Source of the DNA: Putridiphycobacter sp045107045
GTDB lineage: Bacteria > Bacteroidota > Bacteroidia > Flavobacteriales_D > Crocinitomicaceae
Assembly (NCBI GenBank): GCA_045107045.1
Contig: JBGCFR010000030.1
Span: forward strand, 1-64,000
Direction: 5' to 3'
DNA length: 64,000 bases
How positions within the stretch are numbered: the stretch's first letter is position 1; each line of letters starts with the position of its first letter. The notes below the pieces were generated by a model. It did not search any database. It was not told where the DNA came from and saw nothing but the letters and a program-made list of their open reading frames with translations. Made by a program: the position numbers and the translations under genes. Shown piece after piece: positions 15,403 through 23,221 of the stretch.

Positions 15403-17610
15403 ATGGATAAAATTAAAAGCTATTTCTTGTTTTTTCCTTTGCAGTTATTTTTTCTTCATTTCAAGAAAAATTTACCATTAATGCTAATTTGGGGGCTGAT
15501 TTTTGGGTTTGTTACTAAGCAATTTGCAATGTCTCTTGGTATTCCATACTTGTTTTTATCACCGGAATACTTAAATGAAGTTGGTGTGTTTTCGTATTTT
15601 ATTGTAGGGTTTGCACTGGGAGGTTTTTTTATGGCTTTTCATCTTTATAGCTATCTTACACTGGGGCCCTCTTTTCCTTTTATAGTAACCTTAGCTCGAC
15701 CTTTTTATAAGTTCTGCATTAATAATTCTCTTATTCCATTACTATTTTTGATCGTTTTTATAAGAAACATATATACTATAGAGTATTATGAAGATTTAAG
15801 AAATTTAAGCGAAATCCATTTATTTGTTATTTCACTTTTATTTGGCGTAGTAATCTTTTTAACATTGGCTATGTTTTATTTTAGAATGACCAATAAAAAT
15901 TCTGAAAAGATAGTGGATTCGAAAGATAACTTAGTGAAGTCATTTTTTATTCGACCATCAGCTTTAATGCCAATAGGGAAAGTAATTAAATATAAACCTA
16001 AATACTACCTTAAAGGATTTGTGCATATAAAGGCTACAAGAGATGTGGATCATTACAATCAGGCTATGTTTGAAAAAGTAATGAAACAAAATCATTTTAA
16101 TGCTTCTTTATTTGAAATATTAGTTGTGCTTTCGTTTATAACAATCGGTCTTTTCCAGAGTGTTGAAATATTCTTGATTCCTGCATCCGCAAGTATTTTA
16201 TTACTTTTTACACTTCTAATAATGATATTTAGTATCATCTATTCATGGTTTCATAGATGGAGTATTGTCGTATTAATTTGTTTGGCCGTTTTATTTAATT
16301 ATTTATCATCTACGAGCAGTATTTTTTCGATTAAAAGCTTCGCATATGGATTGGATTATACACATATTGCACCATATTCCTTAAAAGAAATCAAATCCAT
16401 CCAGTTTAATGATTCAGTTCTAACTCACGACATTTTAAGGCATAAAGAAATTCTAGCAGAATGGAAAAAGAAAGCTAAAATTGCGCAAGACCTGAAGAAG
16501 CCAAAATTAATAATCATTAATGCTTCAGGTGGTGGATTAAGGGCTGCACTGTGGACTTTTAATGTCATGCAAAAATTAAATACCGCATTTGATGGCAAGT
16601 TTATTAAAAGTACACACCTTATTACTGGTGCATCAGGAGGGATGTTGGGAGGCGCCTATTTTAGAGAACTCTATTTTCAAACTAAAGGTGATAATGACTT
16701 GTTAAATAACCCAACTTATATTGACAATATGGGTAATGATTTACTCAATAATTTGTCGTTTAACCTGGTCACCAACGATTTATTCCTGAGACGACATAAT
16801 TTCACATATCAAAATCGAAATTATAAAGCCGATAGAGGACACATTTTTGAACAAGATTTAAATAAAAGTACTGCTGGTATATTAAATAAGTCATTAGGTG
16901 ATTATAAGAGGTTAGAAGCACTGAGTTTAGTACCGTTAGTTGTCTTAACTCCAACAATTGTTAATGATGGCAGAAGACTAGTAATTGGTTCTCAACCATA
17001 CGGTTTTTTAAATGGAACGGATTATAGAAATAAGGATATTGGTCCCGAAAACGTTGAGTTTATAAAATTGTTTAAAAACAACGACCCAATGGCAGTCAGT
17101 TATTTAAGTGCATTAAGAATGAATGCAACATTTCCATTTGTTTTACCCATGGTTAATCTACCTACAAAGCCCGAAATTGTTGCTATGGATGCTGGGATAA
17201 GAGATAATTATGGTATAAAAACAACATTGCAATACATTAAAGCGTTCGAAAATTGGTTGATAGAAAATACAAGTGGTGTTATTTTGGTTGAAATTAGAGA
17301 TATAAATAAAGATTATGACATGGTATCCAAAGCAGCATTGTCAATAAAGGATAGGTTACTATTACCAGTTGGTAATTTTTATGGTAATTATCTTCATGCC
17401 CAAGAATATAATGCAAGTGAATTATTTGATTTCGCTAACCAATCCGACTTGCAAATTGATAAAATATCGTTTTTACTTAGAAAAAGCCCACAAGATGAAA
17501 TTTCTTTAAGTTGGCATTTAACAGAGTTAGAAAAACTTAAAATTAAAAATACTTTTGAAAATGCGATTAATCAAAAAGAATTGCTAAAATTGATACATTT
17601 GTTACGCTAA
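15403..17610 (+). CDS. Multi-pass membrane protein with C-terminal patatin-like phospholipase domain
   Basis: The 735-residue protein combines about eight hydrophobic segments (roughly 10-330) with a patatin-like domain. The nucleophile elbow GASGG follows the oxyanion-type loop NASGGGLRAA, and the catalytic Asp motif appears as MDAGIRDNYG. The Ser-Asp dyad is therefore intact. Patatins hydrolyse acyl chains from phospholipids; here the active domain is fixed to a membrane region, probably the inner membrane. It heads a dense run of genes that includes a GDPD lipoprotein, so membrane phospholipid turnover is a fair guess. Confidence 0.85.
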   Translation: MDKIKSYFLFFPLQLFFLHFKKNLPLMLIWGLIFGFVTKQFAMSLGIPYLFLSPEYLNEVGVFSYFIVGFALGGFFMAFHLYSYLTLGPSFPFIVTLARPFYKFCINNSLIPLLFLIVFIRNIYTIEYYEDLRNLSEIHLFVISLLFGVVIFLTLAMFYFRMTNKNSEKIVDSKDNLVKSFFIRPSALMPIGKVIKYKPKYYLKGFVHIKATRDVDHYNQAMFEKVMKQNHFNASLFEILVVLSFITIGLFQSVEIFLIPASASILLLFTLLIMIFSIIYSWFHRWSIVVLICLAVLFNYLSSTSSIFSIKSFAYGLDYTHIAPYSLKEIKSIQFNDSVLTHDILRHKEILAEWKKKAKIAQDLKKPKLIIINASGGGLRAALWTFNVMQKLNTAFDGKFIKSTHLITGASGGMLGGAYFRELYFQTKGDNDLLNNPTYIDNMGNDLLNNLSFNLVTNDLFLRRHNFTYQNRNYKADRGHIFEQDLNKSTAGILNKSLGDYKRLEALSLVPLVVLTPTIVNDGRRLVIGSQPYGFLNGTDYRNKDIGPENVEFIKLFKNNDPMAVSYLSALRMNATFPFVLPMVNLPTKPEIVAMDAGIRDNYGIKTTLQYIKAFENWLIENTSGVILVEIRDINKDYDMVSKAALSIKDRLLLPVGNFYGNYLHAQEYNASELFDFANQSDLQIDKISFLLRKSPQDEISLSWHLTELEKLKIKNTFENAINQKELLKLIHLLR

Positions 17611-17618
17611 TTAGCATT

Positions 17619-19112
17619 ATGAGTAATCAAGAAGAAGTATCTGAACCAACTAGTGTCAAAGGAAATTATAAAGGACCAATTGAAAAAGATCCGACTAAAT
17701 TTCATATTGAAAAAAAACCAATTGCAATTTTAGGCAGTATAATTGATTTTATAAAAAGTATTTTTTCTATTAAAGATGGCTTAGTTTCGTATGCCGAAGT
17801 AGTCAAAGAAACAAAAGAAGGGGTAACCATGACCGGTTATAATGTCTGGATTTTGATGTGCTCTATTGCTATTGCCTCAGTTGGGTTAAATGTCAATTCT
17901 ACAGCAGTCATTGTAGGAGCCATGCTAATCTCTCCATTAATGGGTCCAATAAGAGGAATCGGCTTAGGAATTGGCATCAATGACTTTACTTTATTAATTA
18001 GATCTTTAAAGAATTTAGGGATAACAGTTGGCGTAAGTTTAACTATCTCATTTGTGTATTTTTTAGTCTCTCCAATTGAAACAATGACTGAGCAATTGTT
18101 TATAAGAACTGAGCCTACTTTTTTAGATGTAGTTGTGGCCTTTGTTGGTGGATTAGCAGGAGTCATTGCAGTTGTTAAAGGAAAAAAAGATACTGTTATA
18201 CCAGGGGTAGCAATTGCAACAGCATTAATGCCACCACTTTGCACTGGTGGGTATGGATTAGCAGTTGGTAATTTTAATTACTTTTTTGGTGCCTCTTATT
18301 TGTTTTTAATTAACTCCGTATTAATTGCACTCTCAACATTACTAATTGTTCGGTATTTTAATTTTCCTAAAAGAGAGTATGTAGATCCAAAAATTGAAAG
18401 TAAAGTAAGAGCTTATATTGTTGTATTTATGGTAGTAGTTGTAGCACCATCTGGCTATCTTTTTTATAAAATGACAAAAAAAAATATTTTTGAAGCCAAT
18501 TCGTATGAATTTGTTGAACAAGTTGTAAAACCAAATACGAAAGGAGTTGTGACTCAAAATACAGAATATGGACCAGATTCATCCTACATTGATTTAATTA
18601 TTCAAGGAGACATTATTGATGAAAACACAAAATTGATTTGGGAGAATCAATTGGCAGCATACAATCTAACTGGTACGCATTTACATATTTTTCAAGGCGG
18701 AGATTACAAAACATTTATTGATGAGAGATTAAAAGATGTACTTGAACATTCATCAGGCGGTAATGATGAGTTGGTATCATTGATTGTTGAGAAAGATTCG
18801 AAATTGGCGGAATTAACAGAGAGAATGGAAGCCCTTCAAAATCATAATAATAAATCAGTACTTGATTTTAGAGAACTGATTAGTGATTTCAAAATTGATC
18901 ATCCGTATTGCAGTGATATCTATATTAATCAACAATATAGTTCTGATTCAGTTGGTATTGATACAACCTACACGCTTTTTGTTAAACTGAAGAAAAAAAT
19001 GTCATCAAGACAAAAAGATGATTTAAAGAAAAAGATGGCGTCTAAACTAGTCTTTAAATTAAAAAATAGAAATTATCATAAACAGGACTCTGTTCCAGTG
19101 TATATTTTTTAA
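17619..19112 (+). CDS. DUF389 family membrane protein
   Basis: The 497-residue protein contains a DUF389 core (about 65-250). The signature runs GYNVWILMCSIAIASVGL, then NSTAVIVGAMLISPLMGPI and ATALMPPLCTGGYGLA, with about six membrane helices. A C-terminal soluble extension (about 290-497) includes a short coiled-coil-like stretch (ELTERMEALQNHNN). DUF389 proteins are of unknown function. It starts 8 bases after the patatin gene, and its stop overlaps the next ATG, giving strong evidence of an operon. Confidence 0.88.
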   Translation: MSNQEEVSEPTSVKGNYKGPIEKDPTKFHIEKKPIAILGSIIDFIKSIFSIKDGLVSYAEVVKETKEGVTMTGYNVWILMCSIAIASVGLNVNSTAVIVGAMLISPLMGPIRGIGLGIGINDFTLLIRSLKNLGITVGVSLTISFVYFLVSPIETMTEQLFIRTEPTFLDVVVAFVGGLAGVIAVVKGKKDTVIPGVAIATALMPPLCTGGYGLAVGNFNYFFGASYLFLINSVLIALSTLLIVRYFNFPKREYVDPKIESKVRAYIVVFMVVVVAPSGYLFYKMTKKNIFEANSYEFVEQVVKPNTKGVVTQNTEYGPDSSYIDLIIQGDIIDENTKLIWENQLAAYNLTGTHLHIFQGGDYKTFIDERLKDVLEHSSGGNDELVSLIVEKDSKLAELTERMEALQNHNNKSVLDFRELISDFKIDHPYCSDIYINQQYSSDSVGIDTTYTLFVKLKKKMSSRQKDDLKKKMASKLVFKLKNRNYHKQDSVPVYIF

Positions 19113-19621
19113 TGAAACTTTTAGTCACTATATTATTGTTTTGCTCTGTTTTGGCAAATTCACAATCTCTTCAAGGTGAAGTCCAAGCAGGGTATAATAG
19201 AATTGGCGTTTTTCTTAACCCAACAATTGGAATTAATTTTAAAAGCCATATCTTTAGTTTTGGAACAAGAGTTTATGGCTATAACTTATTCTTTGAATCT
19301 AATAGATTTGGCCCTCAATTAGGTTACCAGTATAAATTCAATACTGAAAAAAATAGAGTATACTTTTTCCCGTCTTTAAGCTATTCAATGTATCGTGAGC
19401 AAAAATCTAATTCCAGTTTACTTTTATCCGAAATTAATTTGAAGTATGGAATGGGATTAAATATTAATAATCGTTTATCATTTGTTAATGCTGTTGGTAT
19501 GGGACTTGTTCTCAGTAATTCTAATTTATTTAATGAACTAATTATAATTAAAAATGCGTATCCTAGCTTCGAAATATCTCTTGGTTTGGTGTACTCTTTT
19601 AACAATACTGATCGGCAGTAG
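19112..19621 (+). CDS. Small exported beta-rich protein, possible outer-membrane barrel
   Basis: This 169-residue protein has a signal peptide (MKLLVTILLFCSVLANSQ) and alternating hydrophobic/aromatic strands (IGINFKSHIFSFGTRVYGYN, FGPQLGYQYKF, FFPSLSYSMY, SFEISLGLVYSF) that suggest a small beta barrel. It ends in a short polar tail, not the usual terminal aromatic residue. The ATG overlaps the DUF389 stop by one base, and its 3' end overlaps the next gene by 68 bases in a different frame. Confidence 0.6.
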   Translation: MKLLVTILLFCSVLANSQSLQGEVQAGYNRIGVFLNPTIGINFKSHIFSFGTRVYGYNLFFESNRFGPQLGYQYKFNTEKNRVYFFPSLSYSMYREQKSNSSLLLSEINLKYGMGLNINNRLSFVNAVGMGLVLSNSNLFNELIIIKNAYPSFEISLGLVYSFNNTDRQ

Positions 19622-20375
19622 CTGTAAAAAACAAGAGTATAAACCATCAGTATTAGTTTTTGCTCATGCTGGAATGTCACTTTTTGGAGAAAGGTCAATT
19701 TACCCGGCTAATTCATTCGAAACCATTGAATACTCTGTTGACGTACTTGGTGCTGAAGGCATAGAGATTGATGTACAAATGACTAAAGATTCAGTTTTGG
19801 TGTTGTTTCATGATGCATACATAACAACTTCACCAGAATATGATGGCTGTATTGGGACTTATAACTGGGACGTTTTAAAAGACCTTAAGCTCAATAATAG
19901 CCTTTATAGTATAACTAAATTAGAGCCGGTCATGGACTTTTTGGTAAGTAGAAACGTTAAAATATTTTTAGACCTAAAACCGTACAATTTTTGTAAGTCA
20001 GAAAATCAACCGTTTGAAGTATTCAGAAATGGTTTAGATTCGATAATGACAAATTATACTGAAGACCAAAAGAAATTAATTATTGCAGGTAGTTTTAATG
20101 TTAAATTATTATTGTCGTTAAATACTATCTACAAAAGTATTGAAACCGCAAATGTTGATTCTGCTATAGAATTAGCTGAGGAGAATGGCTTCCATTACAT
20201 TATGTTGCCAAGTAAGTTAGTTGGAGAAGAAGAAGCACTCAAATTAGATCGTTCTCCTTTTAATTGGGGTGTTTTTGGGGGAAAGTCTAATGGAGAGATA
20301 AGAAAAACAATTAGTGTAAATCCTGGATGCTTTATTTCTGATAACTTTGTATATACTCAAAAAATTACTAGATAA
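19554..20375 (+). CDS. Glycerophosphodiester phosphodiesterase-family lipoprotein
   Basis: The 273-residue product has a lipoprotein signal (ILIGSSC near 18-24) and a GDPD TIM-barrel domain. Recognisable motifs are FAHAG, YPANSFETI, EGIEIDVQMTKD, VLFHDAY and a later FLDLKPY. GDPDs cleave glycerophosphodiesters to glycerol-3-phosphate and an alcohol. The metal/catalytic Glu, Asp and second His are present, but the usual His-Arg pair of HRG is His-Ala, and PENT is PANS. I recall similar HAG variants in Bacteroidota. The start at ATG 19554 overlaps the upstream gene by 68 bases but supplies the signal peptide. Confidence 0.85.
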   Translation: MRILASKYLLVWCTLLTILIGSSCKKQEYKPSVLVFAHAGMSLFGERSIYPANSFETIEYSVDVLGAEGIEIDVQMTKDSVLVLFHDAYITTSPEYDGCIGTYNWDVLKDLKLNNSLYSITKLEPVMDFLVSRNVKIFLDLKPYNFCKSENQPFEVFRNGLDSIMTNYTEDQKKLIIAGSFNVKLLLSLNTIYKSIETANVDSAIELAEENGFHYIMLPSKLVGEEEALKLDRSPFNWGVFGGKSNGEIRKTISVNPGCFISDNFVYTQKITR

Positions 20376-20719
20376 TGGCAAAGCAAAAAAAAAACAAAAT
20401 CAATGTTGTATATTCTACAAATCCAGATTTCAGTTTCGATTTTGAAGATGACTTACAATCCGAGACTTTGCCGCCGCAGCAACAAAATTTAAAGGTATTG
20501 CTTGACAGAAAGCAAAGAAAAGGAAAAGAGGTAACTCTAGTTGAACATTTTATTGGAACTGATGAAGATTTAAAAATATTAGGTAAACTATTAAAGTCTA
20601 AATGTGGAGGTGGAGGTACTGTAAAAGATGGAGTAATAATGATTCAAGGAAATCATGTCCAAAAAATCATTGACTTATTACAAAAAGAGGGGTATAAGGC
20701 AAAAAGGGTTGGAGGATAA
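20375..20719 (+). CDS. SUI1/YciH-family translation initiation factor
   Basis: The 114-residue protein has a basic start, a disordered N-terminal part and a C-terminal SUI1 domain (about 40-114; RKQRKGKEVTLVEHF, KLLKSKCGGGGTVKDG, IQGNHVQKI). These are eIF1-like proteins; the E. coli homologue YciH affects initiation fidelity and may repress translation under stress. The ATG overlaps the GDPD stop by one base, which makes it the last gene of the patatin run. Confidence 0.92.
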   Translation: MAKQKKNKINVVYSTNPDFSFDFEDDLQSETLPPQQQNLKVLLDRKQRKGKEVTLVEHFIGTDEDLKILGKLLKSKCGGGGTVKDGVIMIQGNHVQKIIDLLQKEGYKAKRVGG

Positions 20720-20724
20720 AAAAA

Positions 20725-20809
20725 ATCCCGACTTCTTAATTGATTCCTGACGATTACGCCAATCTTTGTTAACCCTATGAAAAAAAGAAAATAAATTAGA
20801 AGTCGGGAT
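20725..20809. other. Stem-bounded intergenic element, possible small RNA or leader
   Basis: A perfect 12-bp inverted repeat (ATCCCGACTTCT at 20725-20736, AGAAGTCGGGAT at 20798-20809) encloses 61 bases. Inside are a small GATT/AATC hairpin around 20752-20764 and a five-codon frame starting at 20777 (Met-Lys-Lys-Arg-Lys, stop). The stem is more GC-rich than its surroundings. It is not a normal terminator because the loop is too long and no T run follows. It lies after the SUI1 gene and about 150 bases before the pyrR promoter. The function is unknown; a small RNA or a structured 3' UTR is possible. Confidence 0.35.
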
Positions 20810-20962
20810 AACATTTAATTCTTTGAACGCAAAGCTAAGTCAATTATTATTCATAGGCAATACAAATTTTGTTAAATGTTGGTTTTAGCTATTTAAATGG
20901 TTGACAAAACATAATGTGATTAAAAAAAAACTAAAGTAATTTTCATAACCCATGTTTTATAT

Positions 20963-20970
20963 TAATTTTG
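20963..20970 (+). promoter_or_regulatory. -7 element TAATTTTG upstream of pyrR
   Basis: TAATTTTG lies 15 nt before ATG 20986. No obvious -33 TTTG is seen. An in-frame TTG at 20968 sits inside this element and is therefore not a start. Confidence 0.55.
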
Positions 20971-20985
20971 CTTAATCGCAGAAAC

Positions 20986-21540
20986 ATGGAAAAAAGAACA
21001 GTTCTAAACAGTAAGCATTTCCAAATTACTCTCCAAAGACTAGCCAGTCAATTAAAGGAGAATCATCAAGATTTTAGTAATTCTGTTTTAATTGGTTTAC
21101 AACCCCGAGGTATTAATGTTTTGTCAAGATTAAAATCGATTTTAGAAGAAGATTTAGGTCATGAACTAGTTTGTGGTCAACTAGATATTACTTTTTACAG
21201 AGATGATTTTAGAAGACATGAGAAACCCATAATTCCAAGTGTTACTAATATAGATTTTCAAATTGAAAATAAGAATGTAATTTTAATGGATGATGTTTTA
21301 TTTTCTGGTAGAACCATAAGAGCTGGACTAGATGCATTATTGGCTTTTGGTAGACCTAATAAAGTGGAGTTATTGACATTTATTGACCGCCGATTAAAAA
21401 GACATTTGCCTATCCAACCTGACTACACAGGAAAAGTAGTTGATACATTAGTTAATGAAAGGGTATCAGTAGAATGGAGTGAAGTAGAGGGAGAAGATAA
21501 AGTAGTATTGTTTACACAAAATGACAAGACCAATGGATAA
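20986..21540 (+). CDS. pyrR: Pyrimidine operon regulator / uracil phosphoribosyltransferase PyrR
   Basis: PyrR is an RNA-binding attenuator of pyr genes in Firmicutes and a weak uracil phosphoribosyltransferase. The 184-residue protein carries the PRPP-binding motif VILMDDVLFSGRTIRA (about 93-108), IGLQPRGI and a C-terminal DTLVNERVSVEW. It overlaps pyrB, so the two form an operon. The leader before it is short, and I see no antiterminator/terminator pair between the promoter and the ATG, so classical PyrR attenuation at this locus is not evident. Confidence 0.95.
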   Translation: MEKRTVLNSKHFQITLQRLASQLKENHQDFSNSVLIGLQPRGINVLSRLKSILEEDLGHELVCGQLDITFYRDDFRRHEKPIIPSVTNIDFQIENKNVILMDDVLFSGRTIRAGLDALLAFGRPNKVELLTFIDRRLKRHLPIQPDYTGKVVDTLVNERVSVEWSEVEGEDKVVLFTQNDKTNG

Positions 21541-22468
21541 TTTAAGTGTTAAGCATTTGATAGGAATAAAAGATTTGACCAAACAAGATATTGAATTGAT
21601 CTTCAAAACTGCTGATAATTTTAAGCAGGTAATTAATAGACCGATTAAAAAAGTACCATCATTAAGAGATATTACAATTGCTAATTTGTTCTTTGAGAAT
21701 TCAACACGGACTCGTTTGTCGTTTGAATTGGCTGAAAAAAGATTATCAGCTGACACTGTCAATTTTTCTGCTGCAAGTTCGTCTGTAAAAAAAGGAGAAA
21801 CACTTGTTGACACGGTAAATAATATCCTTTCCATGAAAGTGGATATGGTGGTAATGAGACATCCTAACCCTGGTGCCGCTAAATTTCTTTCAGAGAAAAT
21901 TAATGCGAGTGTAATTAATGCTGGAGATGGCACACATGAGCACCCCACTCAAGCATTATTAGACGCCTATTCAATTCGCGAAAAACATGGATCTGATTTC
22001 AAAGGTAAGAAAGTAGTGATTGTTGGTGATATTCTGCACTCGCGTGTCGCACTTTCAAATATATTCTGTCTACAAAAATTAGGCGCCGAGGTAATGGTTT
22101 GTGGGCCAACAACACTAATTCCTAAACATATTTCGGAGCTCGGGGTTAAAGTTGAAAATAATCTCAGAAAGGCACTTGAATGGTGTGATGTGGCTAATAT
22201 GCTTCGTATTCAATTAGAACGACAAGAAATGAAGTATTTCCCTTCATTAAGAGAATATTCCATGTTATTTGGGTTAGATAAAGAATTGTTAGATAGCTTA
22301 GATAAAAAGATTACAATCATGCATCCGGGACCAATTAATAGAGGAGTTGAAATAACAAGTGATGTTGCTGATTCAGATCAGTCAATTATTTTGCATCAAG
22401 TTGAAAATGGTGTCGCTATAAGAATGGCAGTAATCTATTTATTAGCAGGTCAAATCGGCAGGAACTAA
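21533..22468 (+). CDS. pyrB: Aspartate carbamoyltransferase catalytic subunit
   Basis: PyrB condenses carbamoyl phosphate and aspartate in pyrimidine synthesis. The 311-residue length is typical. Motifs are FENSTRTRLSFE (carbamoyl phosphate binding), AGDGTHEHPTQALLD, VGDILHSRVA and MHPGPINRGVEI. ATG 21533 overlaps the pyrR stop by 8 bases and gives the usual short N-terminus before LSVKHLIGI; ATG 21521 is possible. No pyrI follows, fitting an unregulated class. It ends convergently, overlapping the NlpC/P60 gene by 4 bases. Confidence 0.97.
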   Translation: MDNLSVKHLIGIKDLTKQDIELIFKTADNFKQVINRPIKKVPSLRDITIANLFFENSTRTRLSFELAEKRLSADTVNFSAASSSVKKGETLVDTVNNILSMKVDMVVMRHPNPGAAKFLSEKINASVINAGDGTHEHPTQALLDAYSIREKHGSDFKGKKVVIVGDILHSRVALSNIFCLQKLGAEVMVCGPTTLIPKHISELGVKVENNLRKALEWCDVANMLRIQLERQEMKYFPSLREYSMLFGLDKELLDSLDKKITIMHPGPINRGVEITSDVADSDQSIILHQVENGVAIRMAVIYLLAGQIGRN

Positions 22469-23220
22469 AGCCAGCGTTTAGTGCTGTGATATTGATGTGT
22501 GTATTTATTTTGTTCTAAATTAAATATTCCCGTCCTGTCACAACGGTCTATTCTGACTCTACCATGCGCATGAATAATTTCATCTTTATTAACTAAAATA
22601 CCAACATGTGTTACTTTTTCAGAACTCACAGTAAAGAAAATCACATCATGTATTTCTCGTTCATCCCATTTAATAGTCATTCCTTCATCAACTTGTTGTG
22701 ATGCATCTCTTGGTGCTTGAATACCTATTGCTTTAAAAATATTTTGAGTTAAACCTGAACAATCGATACCATATAAAGATTTCCCGCCCCACAAATATGG
22801 TGCATTTAAGTATATCAAACAAAGTTCTGGCAAATTCTTTGGACCAGCATCAATTAATGGAGAGCTAAGTGTATAATGATCGTCACCAATTTGACATGTG
22901 TTTTGGCTAAAAAAGGGTAAGGTAGCTCCTAAAAAAACAGTAATTTTACCATATGGACCATCAAGATCTAATTGTCCATTTCCAACAACAACTGGAAAGT
23001 TCTTGGTTCCTTTTTTAAAAGTCAATTCATCAATAAATTTGAGTTGTTTAAAGTCCATCCACCCTTCATAATCATCAGCATAATTCTTAACCTGAATCCA
23101 AGGTTGACCCTCCGTAAGAACCGTTACAAAATCTCCGAATACTAATTGACTCACAATCTCTGATTCATCAGAAGCTGAAGACCTAAGCGGACATACTGAT
23201 AATTGACAAATGGCATACAT
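22465..23220 (-). CDS. NlpC/P60 cysteine peptidase with SH3-like domains
   Basis: The 251-residue enzyme has bacterial SH3-like domains (about 1-110; AICQLSVCPLR, WIQVK..YEGWMDF) and a C-terminal NlpC/P60 domain. Catalytic elements are the Cys in YGIDCSGLTQ, the His in VTHVGILV and a polar HAHGRV. Such enzymes cleave gamma-D-Glu-diamino acid bonds in peptidoglycan stems; with no signal peptide it probably acts on recycled muropeptides in the cytoplasm. ATG 23220 is next to the upstream stop; ATG 23235 would overlap it by 14 bases and is also possible. It is the last gene of a four-gene minus-strand run. Confidence 0.9.
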   Translation of the reverse strand: MYAICQLSVCPLRSSASDESEIVSQLVFGDFVTVLTEGQPWIQVKNYADDYEGWMDFKQLKFIDELTFKKGTKNFPVVVGNGQLDLDGPYGKITVFLGATLPFFSQNTCQIGDDHYTLSSPLIDAGPKNLPELCLIYLNAPYLWGGKSLYGIDCSGLTQNIFKAIGIQAPRDASQQVDEGMTIKWDEREIHDVIFFTVSSEKVTHVGILVNKDEIIHAHGRVRIDRCDRTGIFNLEQNKYTHQYHSTKRWL

Positions 23221-23221
23221 T

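Noticed and set aside
20720..20985. PyrR-type attenuator before pyrR
   Set aside because: The stem-bounded element at 20725-20809 lies upstream of the likely pyrR promoter, and no terminator/antiterminator pair lies between promoter and start.
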